DNA of 11,365 bases from an uncultured Eubacteriales bacterium (GTDB lineage: Bacteria; Bacillota; Clostridia; Oscillospirales; Acutalibacteraceae): the NCBI GenBank assembly GCA_900321195.1, contig ONVG01000105.1, positions 1 to 11,365 of the forward strand, read 5' to 3'. Under the pieces are notes generated by a model that saw only the letters and a program-made list of their open reading frames with translations, made no database searches and was not told where the DNA came from. The translations under genes were made by a program, and so were the position numbers. This document shows positions 1-7,040 of this stretch, piece by piece. Numbering within the stretch: the first letter of the stretch is position 1; every line of letters begins with the position of its first letter.

Positions 1-448
1 CGGTGGTCAGAAAATAGAAGACCTTCTCATGGAGGCTATCGAGCCGTTTGACTACTCAAAAGCGCGCCCGTTCAATATGGCTTTCCTCAGCGGCTTTTAT
101 GCCGATAAATATGATGTCGATAAGGAACAGGTACTTCCGAGAATACAGCAAAGAATATACGCAAACAATTCAAGCATACTTGAAAGTACTGCTCACTATC
201 AGACACTTACAGGAAAAAGACAGTATGACAGGACTGACACTCTGAGCTGGAACTATATGCTTTTGCCCGTATGGTTCATGACATTTGACTATAAGGGAAA
301 ACTTTGGGAATATGCCGTAAACGGTCAGACGGGAAAGGTGTCGGGCGAGCTTCCGATATCAAAGGCAAAGCTTTCGGCATTCCTTGCAGTTATCGGTATT
401 ATCGTTACACTGTTGATACTTTTGGGAGGTTATTTCATATCATGGTAA
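1..448 (+). CDS. C-terminal part of a membrane-anchored protein (TFIIB-type zinc-ribbon family likely), 5' end outside window
   Basis: The reading frame is open from the first complete codon at base 2, so the gene starts before the window; about 148 residues are visible. The visible part is mostly soluble, with a conserved-looking stretch WNYMLLPVWFMTFDYKGK followed by EYAVNGQTGKVSGELP. It ends in one hydrophobic segment (AFLAVIGIIVTLLILLGGYF), so it is probably tail-anchored in the membrane. From memory, this C-terminal pattern is typical of clostridial proteins that carry an N-terminal TFIIB-type zinc ribbon and sit beside TPM-domain proteins; the zinc ribbon would lie outside the window, so this is not verified. 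The stop codon overlaps the start of the next gene, so the two are translationally coupled in one operon. The biochemical role is unknown. Confidence 0.8.
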   Translation, partial: GGQKIEDLLMEAIEPFDYSKARPFNMAFLSGFYADKYDVDKEQVLPRIQQRIYANNSSILESTAHYQTLTGKRQYDRTDTLSWNYMLLPVWFMTFDYKGKLWEYAVNGQTGKVSGELPISKAKLSAFLAVIGIIVTLLILLGGYFISW

Positions 449-1416
449 AAAAACTTATGATCAGAGCCTCTGCTTTTGCCGCAGCATTGATGATATGCGT
501 GTCATGCTTTTTTATGACAGCAGGCGCATATCTTTCTTCCTTCTATTTAGTCGAGGACTATTATCTCAGCGATAACGTATATTTCTATGACGAGTCGGGA
601 CGTTTCAGCGATGATGAAAAAGCGCAGATAAAAGAAATGCTTGAAGATACAGCCGATAAGATAGGCTTTAATGTGGGTCTTTTTGCTTCGGGAGTATCAA
701 GGTCTGACGCGACAGTAGAGGCAATAGCTATAGACGGCGCAAGAAAGATTTTTGATAAGGACGGCACAGGTACAGTATTCCTTTTCATCGACCTTGACGG
801 AAAAACAAACGCCTATGACGTTATGGCTTCATACCACGATGCTTATCTGTACTATACAGATTCAGGCTTTGGCGACAGAAGCAAGGCTATACTTAAAAAA
901 ATGCAGACGTATTTTCCAAAGGGCGGCAGTAAAATAGTTACAAGCAGTATAATCAACGGATTGAAGGAATATTGCAATCAGCTCATATACTACAAGAATC
1001 AGGGTCCCGAACGCGGCAGCTTTTATGAAAATGATGTAAGCTTCAAAGTAGTGACTGACAGCGGTATCGATATGCGCTCACAGGGCAGTTTCACTATAGA
1101 GAAGGACGGCAAAATAGTGCAGTCAACATTCCGGCCTTACAAATATTGGTATTTCGGACTTGCGGCAGGTGTAGCAGTAGCCCTTATAGTCGTCGCTATA
1201 ACAAGCTATGCAGTTAAAAGGCGCTACAAATTCAAATCCTCAACAAGCGCCTCAGCCTATACTTCTACAAAAAATGTCTACATGCGTGATCAACAGGATA
1301 TATTCCTCGGTACTACCGTTTCAAAGGTAAGACTACAGTCAAACAGCGGAGGTCACGGCGGAGGAAGCTTCGGCGGAGGTCACGGCGGCGGCGGTTTCAG
1401 CGGCAGCCACAGATAA
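442..1416 (+). CDS. TPM-domain membrane protein with Gly/His-rich tail
   Basis: 324 residues from the ATG at 442, which overlaps the upstream stop codon; GGGAGGT at 424-430 is the ribosome-binding site. Residues about 5-30 form a signal peptide or signal anchor. Residues about 45-185 fit a TPM (YgcG/Psb32-type) domain: an exported alpha/beta fold with an N-terminal YFYDESGRFSDDEK stretch and the later TVFLFIDLDG and SGFGDRS segments. A second membrane helix lies at about 237-257, followed by a basic cytoplasmic stretch. The C-terminus is a low-complexity tail of Gly, His and Ser ending GGGGFSGSHR. TPM proteins with such tails are common in Gram-positive bacteria, and their function is mostly undetermined; membrane quality control and metal binding have been suggested. 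The pairing with the upstream gene suggests a joint membrane complex (inference). An upstream in-frame ATG at 304 lies deep in the preceding gene and is not the start. Confidence 0.85.
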   Translation: MVKKLMIRASAFAAALMICVSCFFMTAGAYLSSFYLVEDYYLSDNVYFYDESGRFSDDEKAQIKEMLEDTADKIGFNVGLFASGVSRSDATVEAIAIDGARKIFDKDGTGTVFLFIDLDGKTNAYDVMASYHDAYLYYTDSGFGDRSKAILKKMQTYFPKGGSKIVTSSIINGLKEYCNQLIYYKNQGPERGSFYENDVSFKVVTDSGIDMRSQGSFTIEKDGKIVQSTFRPYKYWYFGLAAGVAVALIVVAITSYAVKRRYKFKSSTSASAYTSTKNVYMRDQQDIFLGTTVSKVRLQSNSGGHGGGSFGGGHGGGGFSGSHR

Positions 1417-1436
1417 CAATAAAATGCGTAATTATG

Positions 1437-1468
1437 TTCCCGTCAGTTTTTGCTGACGGGAATTTTTT
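1437..1468 (+). terminator. Intrinsic terminator of the TPM operon
   Basis: A perfect 10-bp stem (TTCCCGTCAG at 1437-1446 with CTGACGGGAA at 1453-1462) with a 6-base loop is followed directly by six T residues at 1463-1468. It lies 20 bases after the stop of the TPM gene and ends that operon. Confidence 0.93.
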
Positions 1469-1691
1469 GGCGCTCAACAATTTTGTGATTTTTATTCTAT
1501 TCTCATTTTATAATGATTGGAGAATTTCTTTTTAAAAAATATAATTCTGTATGTGTATTTTTTCTACATCTTTTACCGTATTTTTGTAAGAAGTACCAAA
1601 ATGTCACAATTAATTATGAATAATGAAAAAATTGACAAAAATTTAACATCTTATTCAGTCAAATTTTCTTTGTAAAATTGCATAAAAAATA
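1469..1691. other. AT-rich intergenic region with one weak extra promoter candidate
   Basis: No gene is visible in this AT-rich stretch. It holds one possible plus-strand promoter: TTGGAG at 1517-1522, a 17-base spacer, and a consensus TATAAT at 1540-1545. The -35 matches only three of six positions. If used, it would give a leader of roughly 210 bases before the WYL regulator, or a short RNA. A good -35-like TTGACA at 1632-1637 has no -10 at the right distance. I see no conserved RNA structure here. Confidence 0.3.
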
Positions 1692-1720
1692 TTGATAGAA
1701 ATCGATTATAGTGCTATAAT
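1692..1720 (+). promoter_or_regulatory. Sigma-A promoter of the WYL regulator gene
   Basis: -35 TTGATA at 1692-1697, a 17-base spacer, and -10 TATAAT at 1715-1720, with an extended -10 TG at 1712-1713. Transcription would start near 1727, leaving a leader of about 35 bases before the start codon. All elements are close to consensus, so strong transcription is expected unless repressed. Confidence 0.85.
1705..1720. promoter_or_regulatory. Perfect inverted repeat over the -10: candidate operator
   Basis: ATTATAG (1705-1711) and CTATAAT (1714-1720) form a perfect 7-bp inverted repeat with a 2-base centre. The right half is the -10 itself. A dimeric regulator bound here would block RNA polymerase. 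The gene directly downstream encodes a WYL-family DNA-binding regulator, so negative autoregulation is plausible. AT-rich DNA gives short palindromes by chance, so this is a candidate only. Confidence 0.45.
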
Positions 1721-1761
1721 AATTTTATTAAGAAAATGTATTGTTTTTCGGAGGTGCAATT

Positions 1762-2823
1762 ATGTCTAAGGGTGACAACAGACTTAAAATATTGTACATA
1801 TTGGATGAACTTAAAAAGAACAGCAGGAACAGTAATGAAGGGAAAGAAAAATATCTCAGCGCAACCGAGCTTATAAGCACTCTTAATGAAAAATATCATA
1901 TGAATGCCGACAGAAAATCTATCTACAGCTATATAGAAAGCCTTATAAAATTTGGATATGATATAAAGAAAACACGCAGGGGATACTATCTTGTGGAGCA
2001 TTATAACAGCGATGAAGCGGATTCAAGCTTTGAGCTTCCCGAACTTAAAATGATAGTTGACGCTCTCAGTTCATCAAGATTTATTTCCGCAAAAAAGACA
2101 AACTCTATCATACATAAGCTTGAAAAACTCACCGATACGGACGGAAAGCAGCTTGAACAAAGAAAGCTTTACCTTGAAAGAGCTATAAAGAGTGACAACA
2201 ACTCTGTAATATATAATATCGACAGTATCTATACAGCCATAATGAATAATGAGCAGATATCTTTCAAATATCAGAAAATGGAGATAGATTTCAACTCACC
2301 CGATGAAAAGATAATCGCTGTTACAAAAACTGATGATGACGATAAAGAAAAGCTTTATATACAGAGTCCCTATGCACTTATATGGAAAAACGAATATTAT
2401 TATCTTCTCTGCTATGATTCGGAGTCGGGTTCTCCGAAAACATTCCGTGTCGATAAGATGAAGGATGTTGAAGCGCTTGAAAAGATAAAAAGAGAGGGCG
2501 CAAAATTTTTTGAGGATATAAATATTTCCGAGTATGCAAATACTGCCTTTTCAATGTACGGCGGTGAAACGATAAATGTTGTTCTTCGTGTCAGGAAGGA
2601 GCTTGCGGGCGTTATAGCAGACCGCTTCGGAAAGAAAATAAGCATATATCATGATGACTCCGACGATTATTTCCGCTGCTCCGTAAATGTACAGAAAAGC
2701 AATCAGTTTTATTCATGGCTCAGCGGTTTCAGCGGCGATATCGAGCTTATGGTCCCCAACACCGTAAGAACAGAATACATACAATATCTCGAAGGACTTA
2801 TCCTCAGCTACAGCAGAAACTGA
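1762..2823 (+). CDS. WYL-domain transcriptional regulator
   Basis: 353 residues from the ATG at 1762, chosen over an in-frame TTG at 1741 because GGAGGT at 1750-1755 is ideally spaced from 1762. Residues about 1-80 form a winged helix-turn-helix (ATELISTLNEKYHMNADRKS followed by a recognition-helix region and a GYYL wing). Residues about 150-235 form the WYL domain, seen in SPYALIWKNEYYYLLCYD and the following TFRVDKM. Residues about 270-345 fit the WCX C-terminal extension. WYL proteins bind nucleic-acid or nucleotide ligands through the WYL pocket and act mostly as repressors, often in phage-defence or DNA-damage contexts. No defence genes are beside it here and it has its own promoter and terminator, so its targets cannot be read from the neighbourhood. 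It may regulate itself through the inverted repeat at its -10. Confidence 0.9.
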   Translation: MSKGDNRLKILYILDELKKNSRNSNEGKEKYLSATELISTLNEKYHMNADRKSIYSYIESLIKFGYDIKKTRRGYYLVEHYNSDEADSSFELPELKMIVDALSSSRFISAKKTNSIIHKLEKLTDTDGKQLEQRKLYLERAIKSDNNSVIYNIDSIYTAIMNNEQISFKYQKMEIDFNSPDEKIIAVTKTDDDDKEKLYIQSPYALIWKNEYYYLLCYDSESGSPKTFRVDKMKDVEALEKIKREGAKFFEDINISEYANTAFSMYGGETINVVLRVRKELAGVIADRFGKKISIYHDDSDDYFRCSVNVQKSNQFYSWLSGFSGDIELMVPNTVRTEYIQYLEGLILSYSRN

Positions 2824-2844
2824 ATTAAATAATAAATAATAAAG

Positions 2845-2887
2845 AAGCACTGCCGCACAGCTTTAATGCCTGCGTCAGTGCTTTTTT
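2845..2887 (+). terminator. Terminator of the WYL gene, possibly bidirectional
   Basis: AAGCACTG (2845-2852) pairs with CAGTGCTT (2876-2883), and inside it CGCA (2854-2857) pairs with TGCG (2871-2874) across one mismatch; the loop is 13 bases. The T-run at 2882-2887 serves the plus strand. Read from the minus strand, the stem is followed by a less regular T-rich stretch, so it may also end the converging asparaginase operon. Confidence 0.88.
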
Positions 2888-2917
2888 GGTCACTCGTATT
2901 CAGTGATAAATAAAATT

Positions 2918-3940
2918 TCAGCTTTGGATCCAATTTTCAAAATATATTTGTTTGTTTATAAACGCTTCGGGAGAAACAGCGGAATTGCAGTATAAAAGAA
3001 GCTTTGCATAGGCTGATTCGTCCGACATGTGTGCAAGAGGAACAGCGCCGTTTTGTACGAGTATATGAGAGCTTTCATAAAGGGCATTATATTCCCCGAA
3101 TGATGCAAGGAACAGCTTTATACCCTTTTCTTTGCACCTTTCAAGCAGGCTCAGCGCGCTGTTGCTTTTTTCGGAGCATGCTGTTGATGAATGATAGGTT
3201 ATGTGCAGAACAGCGCCGATATTATCGCCTGTTTCTATAGTGTCATATCTCATTGACGGGTAAGGATGTATCATAAGCACGTCTTTTTTAAGACTGAGGG
3301 GAAATCTTATATCCGCCGTATCGGTGAAATTCTGAATATCATCAAGGCTTACAGAGCTGTTATATGGTTTGAAGATATCATTTTCAACATAGCCTAAAGG
3401 TGAGCCGTCAGCGCTTGAAAATCTGTCTGCAAAGCGGTCGGCTTCCCTGAGCCTTGTGGGTATGAATATGGAGCATGCACTGTCCTGCGGATTTTTATAG
3501 ACTGTGAATATGCCTTTTTTTATGATATCGGTGAGAACGACAGCCGCTCTTATATTTTGTACGGCGTTGCTTTTCGGGTCATAGGGAACGTAATTTGCCG
3601 CTGTTATAAAAAGAGGTCTGTTCAGCCTTCCGCCAAGACACATAGCGAGCATGGCGGAGGAATATGAGAGAGTGTCGCTGCCGTGAGTAAGTATTACGCT
3701 GTCAAAATCATCAAGACTTGCGCTTATAAGATAGTTCACTATTATTTCCCAGTGGGCCTTATTGAGATTTTCGCTGAGTATATTCATTAGCCTTACAACA
3801 GTGAAATCCGTATCTCTGCCGTAATGCCCGAAATATTTTTCAACAGCCGTACAGCCGTCAGTATCTGTAGAAATAACGCCGTTTTTGCTGCTGCTGCCTA
3901 TAGTGCCGCCCGTAAGCAGCATGAGTATTTTCTTGTGCAT
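2918..3940 (-). CDS. Divergent asparaginase-like amidohydrolase
   Basis: 340 residues, the usual length for bacterial type I/II asparaginases, which hydrolyse L-asparagine to aspartate and ammonia. No signal peptide is seen, so it is cytoplasmic. Visible signatures are LLTGGTIGS with the expected nucleophile Thr13, NILSENLN with a substrate-binding Ser near 56, and LTHGSDTLSYSS near 84-95. In the classical enzyme the last motif is HGTDT, whose Thr forms a triad with the following Asp and a Lys; here the Thr is Ser88, Asp89 is kept, and the position aligning with the Lys, counted back from a conserved Phe, is Arg165 (RLREADRFADRF). The C-terminal half has the expected small domain. The start is supported by AAAAAGAGAT upstream. 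It lies 18 bases after the CBS-domain gene, in the same operon. It could be an asparaginase with altered activity or an amidase on another substrate. Confidence 0.82.
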   Translation of the reverse strand: MHKKILMLLTGGTIGSSSKNGVISTDTDGCTAVEKYFGHYGRDTDFTVVRLMNILSENLNKAHWEIIVNYLISASLDDFDSVILTHGSDTLSYSSAMLAMCLGGRLNRPLFITAANYVPYDPKSNAVQNIRAAVVLTDIIKKGIFTVYKNPQDSACSIFIPTRLREADRFADRFSSADGSPLGYVENDIFKPYNSSVSLDDIQNFTDTADIRFPLSLKKDVLMIHPYPSMRYDTIETGDNIGAVLHITYHSSTACSEKSNSALSLLERCKEKGIKLFLASFGEYNALYESSHILVQNGAVPLAHMSDESAYAKLLLYCNSAVSPEAFINKQIYFENWIQS

Positions 3941-3958
3941 TTTATCATCTCTTTTTGC

Positions 3959-5350
3959 TCATTTGTTTGATTCTTTATTTGCTTCTTTCTTTGAACTCAT
4001 CACTATGAGTACTTTGGATATCCTGCGGTCGCTTACTTCTGTGACGGTAAAGCGTGTTCCGTTTATCATAACAGAGGGATGTTCGCCGTTTTTGGGGATG
4101 TGTCCCATTCTGTCAAGCATAAGTCCTGCTATTGTGTCGTTGTCGTCGTCCTGAAAGCTTATTCCCGTCAGGTCTTCTATTTCGTCAAGCGATGTCGAGC
4201 CATCTACACTGAAGCTGTATTCGTTGACTTTTTTTATTTCCTCGTCCTCGTTGTCGTATTCGTCCTGAATACTTCCGAGTATCGATTCGATAAGGTCTTC
4301 CATAGTTATTATGCCGCCCGTACCGCCGAATTCATCGACTACGACAGCTATTTGCAGCTTGTGTGCTGTCATGTATTTGAACATGTCGCTGCACCGCTTC
4401 GATTCGGGAACATATGCTACTGTGCGGATAAGGTCTTTTAAGGAAGCCTTTTCTGCGCCTTCATTGCCTATGTATCTCAGCAGGTCTTTTGCGTGTATCA
4501 TGCCTATTATATTATCTATGTCGCCGCTGTAAACGGGTATTCTTGAACGTCCGCTCTCAATGGCGGCTTTTGTTATACCTGCAAGAGTTTCGTCATCACG
4601 TACCGCAACGATATCCTTTCGGTGAGTCATTATTTCTCCGACGGTGGTATCGTCAAAATCAAAGACATTTTCTATCATGTCCTTTGTGTTCTCTTCTATC
4701 ATTCCGCTTTCTTCGCCCTCGTCTACCATCATGAGTATCTTTTCTTCGGTGACGTCATCCTCTGTACTGCGGAAGCTCTTTCCGAGCATTTTCATTATTA
4801 TGATATAAAGACCGCTGCTCAGAATAAGAGCAGGCATATAGAACAGTGACAAGCACTTGAACATCAGAGAGTGTTTTACAAGGCGCATTTCGGGGGCTGT
4901 TTCGGATATCCTTTTAGGTATGAGAAAGACTGTGCCCGTGAAAACGAATGTAAAGAGAATGATTATTATTGTGAGTGAAATTATAGAGGACGCTATGTCA
5001 TTTATGTGAGCCGACAATGCATTGTAAAGCAGAGGAAAAAACGCAAGGGCAGAGGAAAGCAGAGAAAAAGCCGCATTTAAGAAAAGTCCCGTGTATGCAC
5101 AGTTATAGTACCTTTTCATTTTTTCCTTCATGCCGACAGCGCGGAGTACTTTTTTATCGTTGCTGTCGCCGAGAAGCTCTTTAAGATTTGAAGATTTTGA
5201 AGCTGAGAGCGTAAATGCAAGGCTGGAGCAAAGAAAACACATTACAAGGAAAATAACAGCCGCCGCAGACGCCGCAAGTATAACAGCGGTATCGGGCTGC
5301 GGAGAAACGAGATACGGAAAATTTTGTTGTCCTGATGTATCAGCAGACAT
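3959..5350 (-). CDS. CNNM/CBS/CorC-HlyC domain membrane protein (hemolysin C family)
   Basis: 463 residues. Four hydrophobic segments at about 22-45, 88-112, 117-143 and 165-187 make up a CNNM (DUF21) transmembrane domain. Two CBS domains follow at about 237-295 (VGEIMTHRKDIVAV, SRIPVYSG, IIGMIHAKDLL) and 303-360 (VAVVVDEFGGTGGIITMEDL region). The CorC/HlyC C-terminal domain is at about 373-452. The family was named for hemolysin C, but members are now tied to magnesium or other cation efflux, with CBS domains sensing adenine nucleotides; transport here is inferred from the family. The DUF21 part is degenerate compared with memory of the family, having FLIPK where GE-x-x-PK is usual. Start: ATG at 5350 with GGGAGGT at 5361-5367. 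It is first in an operon with the asparaginase-like gene and has its own promoter. Confidence 0.9.
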   Translation of the reverse strand: MSADTSGQQNFPYLVSPQPDTAVILAASAAAVIFLVMCFLCSSLAFTLSASKSSNLKELLGDSNDKKVLRAVGMKEKMKRYYNCAYTGLFLNAAFSLLSSALAFFPLLYNALSAHINDIASSIISLTIIIILFTFVFTGTVFLIPKRISETAPEMRLVKHSLMFKCLSLFYMPALILSSGLYIIIMKMLGKSFRSTEDDVTEEKILMMVDEGEESGMIEENTKDMIENVFDFDDTTVGEIMTHRKDIVAVRDDETLAGITKAAIESGRSRIPVYSGDIDNIIGMIHAKDLLRYIGNEGAEKASLKDLIRTVAYVPESKRCSDMFKYMTAHKLQIAVVVDEFGGTGGIITMEDLIESILGSIQDEYDNEDEEIKKVNEYSFSVDGSTSLDEIEDLTGISFQDDDNDTIAGLMLDRMGHIPKNGEHPSVMINGTRFTVTEVSDRRISKVLIVMSSKKEANKESNK

Positions 5351-5378
5351 TTAAGTCAGCACCTCCCTTATTTATAAT

Positions 5379-5407
5379 ATAATAATGTAAAAACAGAATA
5401 AAGTCAA
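5379..5407 (-). promoter_or_regulatory. Promoter of the CBS-protein/asparaginase operon
   Basis: Read on the minus strand: -35 TTGACT (5407-5402), a 17-base spacer, and -10 TATTAT (5384-5379). The start of transcription would fall near 5372, just before the ribosome-binding site, giving a short leader of about 22 bases. Confidence 0.75.
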
Positions 5408-5490
5408 CTCCAAAGACAGCCGAATCACGGAAATCAACTTTCTTTAAAAGAAAATTAAAAGTGTGCCGTTCTGAACACAGATGATCAACT
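5402..5490 (-). repeat. Three copies of an AGTTGAYY motif in the divergent promoter region
   Basis: On the minus strand, AGTTGACT (5409-5402), AGTTGATT (5439-5432) and AGTTGATC (5490-5483) recur in one orientation, 30 and 51 bases apart, between the two divergent genes. The first contains the -35 hexamer. They could be binding sites for a regulator, but the motif is short and may be chance. Confidence 0.25.
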
Positions 5491-5527
5491 TTAGTCACAT
5501 AATTTGCATTATTGAAATGATTTGTGC

Positions 5528-5536
5528 TGTCATAAT
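5528..5536 (+). promoter_or_regulatory. Candidate extended -10 promoter of the M14 peptidase gene
   Basis: CATAAT at 5531-5536 is preceded by TG at 5528-5529, the extended -10 arrangement that can work without a good -35. TTGAAA at 5512-5517 is only 13 bases away, too close for a normal -35. Initiation near 5543 would give a leader of about 27 bases. Confidence 0.35.
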
Positions 5537-5569
5537 GAATTGTGAGAAAATCAAAAGGGAGATGTTGTC

Positions 5570-6475
5570 ATGGTTGGAAGCAGTATAAAGGCGGTCAGCG
5601 CGGACAGGAAAACAAGAGAGGCTATGATAGGCGGACTTTTGCTTGATTACGGATTTCTTACAAGAGATACGATAGGAGAGAGCAGGTGTTCAAGACCTAT
5701 AGACCTTCTTTGTATAGGGAACAGAAAAAAGCAAGTACTGTTTTCTGCGGCATATCACGGTATGGAATGGATAACTACTCTGATAATGCTCAGGTTCGTT
5801 GATGAGCTTTGCTTTTCCGTTATGACGGGAAAAAGCATGTGCGGCATAAAGGTAGGGGCTTTTCTTAATCAAAGAGGGCTTGCCGTTTTGCCATGCGTAA
5901 ATCCCGACGGTGTTGAGATACAGATAAACGGCTTGCAGAGCGCAGGAGAATACCGTGACATAGTTATGAGAGCCTGTGACGGCGATACATCTCACTGGCA
6001 GGCAAATGCGGCAGGCGTTGACATAAATCATAACTTTTCGGCCGGTTGGGACAGGCTTAAAAAAATGGAGCTTGAAAATGGGATATATTTTCCTGCTCCG
6101 ACACGATACGGCGGAGAGTTTCCCGAAAGCGAGCCTGAGAGCCGCGCTATAGCGTCATACTGCCGCACAGGGAATATAACTCATGCGCTTGCTTTTCACA
6201 GTCAGGGAGAAGAGATATACTGGGATTTCGGAAGCTATCATGACAGCGAGGCACTCAAGATGGCAAAGATAATGTCGCATTCGAGCGGCTACAGAGTGTC
6301 AGAGCCTGAGGGACTTGCATGCGGCGGAGGTTTCAAGGACTGGTTCACGGAAAAATTCAGGCGGCCTGCATTTACTATAGAAGTAGGTCTTGGAGAAAAT
6401 CCTCTCCCTGTAGAAGATATCGACAAGATATACAGCAAAATAAGAGAAATGCTCATACTTGCCGTTGTGCTTTGA
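5570..6475 (+). CDS. M14-family zinc carboxypeptidase-like protein, cytoplasmic
   Basis: 301 residues; ATG at 5570 with AGGGAG at 5556-5561. Zinc and catalytic residues are present: the HGME motif (His63, Glu66), His210 in AFHSQGEE, and the general base Glu271 in FTIEVG. The NPDG motif (111-114), GVDINHNF (149-156) and ESRAIASY also fit. Where classical carboxypeptidases have the substrate-binding Arg in NRN, this protein has His154. M14 enzymes of this bacterial branch often cleave peptidoglycan peptides, such as the gamma-D-glutamyl-diaminopimelate bond, and intracellular ones act in wall-peptide recycling; this substrate is an inference. No signal peptide or wall-binding domain is seen, so it probably acts inside the cell. 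It is a single-gene unit, divergent from the CBS operon, with no clear terminator after it. Confidence 0.87.
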   Translation: MVGSSIKAVSADRKTREAMIGGLLLDYGFLTRDTIGESRCSRPIDLLCIGNRKKQVLFSAAYHGMEWITTLIMLRFVDELCFSVMTGKSMCGIKVGAFLNQRGLAVLPCVNPDGVEIQINGLQSAGEYRDIVMRACDGDTSHWQANAAGVDINHNFSAGWDRLKKMELENGIYFPAPTRYGGEFPESEPESRAIASYCRTGNITHALAFHSQGEEIYWDFGSYHDSEALKMAKIMSHSSGYRVSEPEGLACGGGFKDWFTEKFRRPAFTIEVGLGENPLPVEDIDKIYSKIREMLILAVVL

Positions 6476-6601
6476 ACTTTTGATCCGCTTTTCACATTTT
6501 TTTATTCTTTATTATTTAATTCTGATATATATGTTACTAAAATAACGTCAGATAATAAACAAGCATAAATATACACTGAAATGTTTGTACTATATTAACA
6601 C

Positions 6602-6630
6602 TTGATTTAAAAGAAATTTAAATTTATAAT
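6602..6630 (+). promoter_or_regulatory. Promoter of the truncated glycosidase gene
   Basis: -35 TTGATT at 6602-6607, a 17-base spacer, and -10 TATAAT at 6625-6630 lie upstream of the ribosome-binding site AGGAG (6659-6663). The predicted leader is about 37 bases. The intact promoter shows that the start of this gene is native to the left block. Confidence 0.75.
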
Positions 6631-6951
6631 AAAGATATAAAGATGATACGAAAAGAGCAGGAGTTGAAAAAATATGGATATGTCTGCCGTAAGCCACAGA
6701 AGCTCATATTGTGAATGCTATGCTTATGATAAAGATACTGTGATAGTTACTCTTAAAACAGCTAAAGATGTAGATGAAGCTTATATGGTACATGAGGACC
6801 CTTTTATACACCAGCTCAGGCGTCAGCCCGAATGGAGCGGTGTTATGACGGAAATGAGAGAAAGAATCGAGCTTGAACATAATTATATATGGAGAACGGC
6901 TGTAAAGCCTGAGTACAAAAGACTGCAGTATTATTTTGTTCTGATATCGGC

Positions 6952-7026
6952 AGGCGAAAAATACATTACGGCAGCCCTCTACCCCCCGACCGGTCCGTGT
7001 CCGCCGCAAGGCGGAAAATACATTAC
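6952..7026 (+). repeat. 18-base imperfect direct repeat flanking a GC-rich hairpin segment
   Basis: AGGCGAAAAATACATTAC (6952-6969) recurs as AGGCGGAAAATACATTAC (7009-7026), with one mismatch, 57 bases apart and in the same reading frame (GEKYIT and GGKYIT). Between them is a GC-rich stretch holding a 6-bp hairpin, TCCGCC (7000-7005) with GGCGGA (7010-7015) around a GCAA loop. The second repeat copy overlaps the hairpin's right arm. Confidence 0.7.
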
Positions 7027-7040
7027 AATGACCGTGTCAT
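6965..7040. other. Junction between AT-rich and GC-rich blocks
   Basis: Left of this interval the DNA is AT-rich and encodes a glycosidase N-terminus that breaks off; to the right the DNA is GC-richer and begins with the terminator of an opposite-strand gene. Codon use, GC content and gene style differ on the two sides. No transposase, integrase, tRNA or terminal inverted repeat marks the border inside the window. Confidence 0.65.

Noticed and set aside
304..441. Longer start (ATG 304) for the TPM protein
   Set aside because: It would overlap the preceding gene by 145 bases and lacks a ribosome-binding site; ATG 442 has GGGAGGT and gives a proper signal sequence.
1741..1761. TTG start at 1741 for the WYL regulator
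   Set aside because: It lies upstream of the GGAGGT site at 1750-1755, which is correctly spaced for ATG 1762.
1741..2823. WYL regulator as part of a phage-defence island
   Set aside because: No defence, toxin, nuclease or mobile genes are next to it; neighbours are a TPM operon and a CBS/asparaginase operon.
4079..4849. Plus-strand open frames over the CBS-domain gene
   Set aside because: Shadows without ribosome-binding sites; the minus strand encodes clear CBS and CorC domains.
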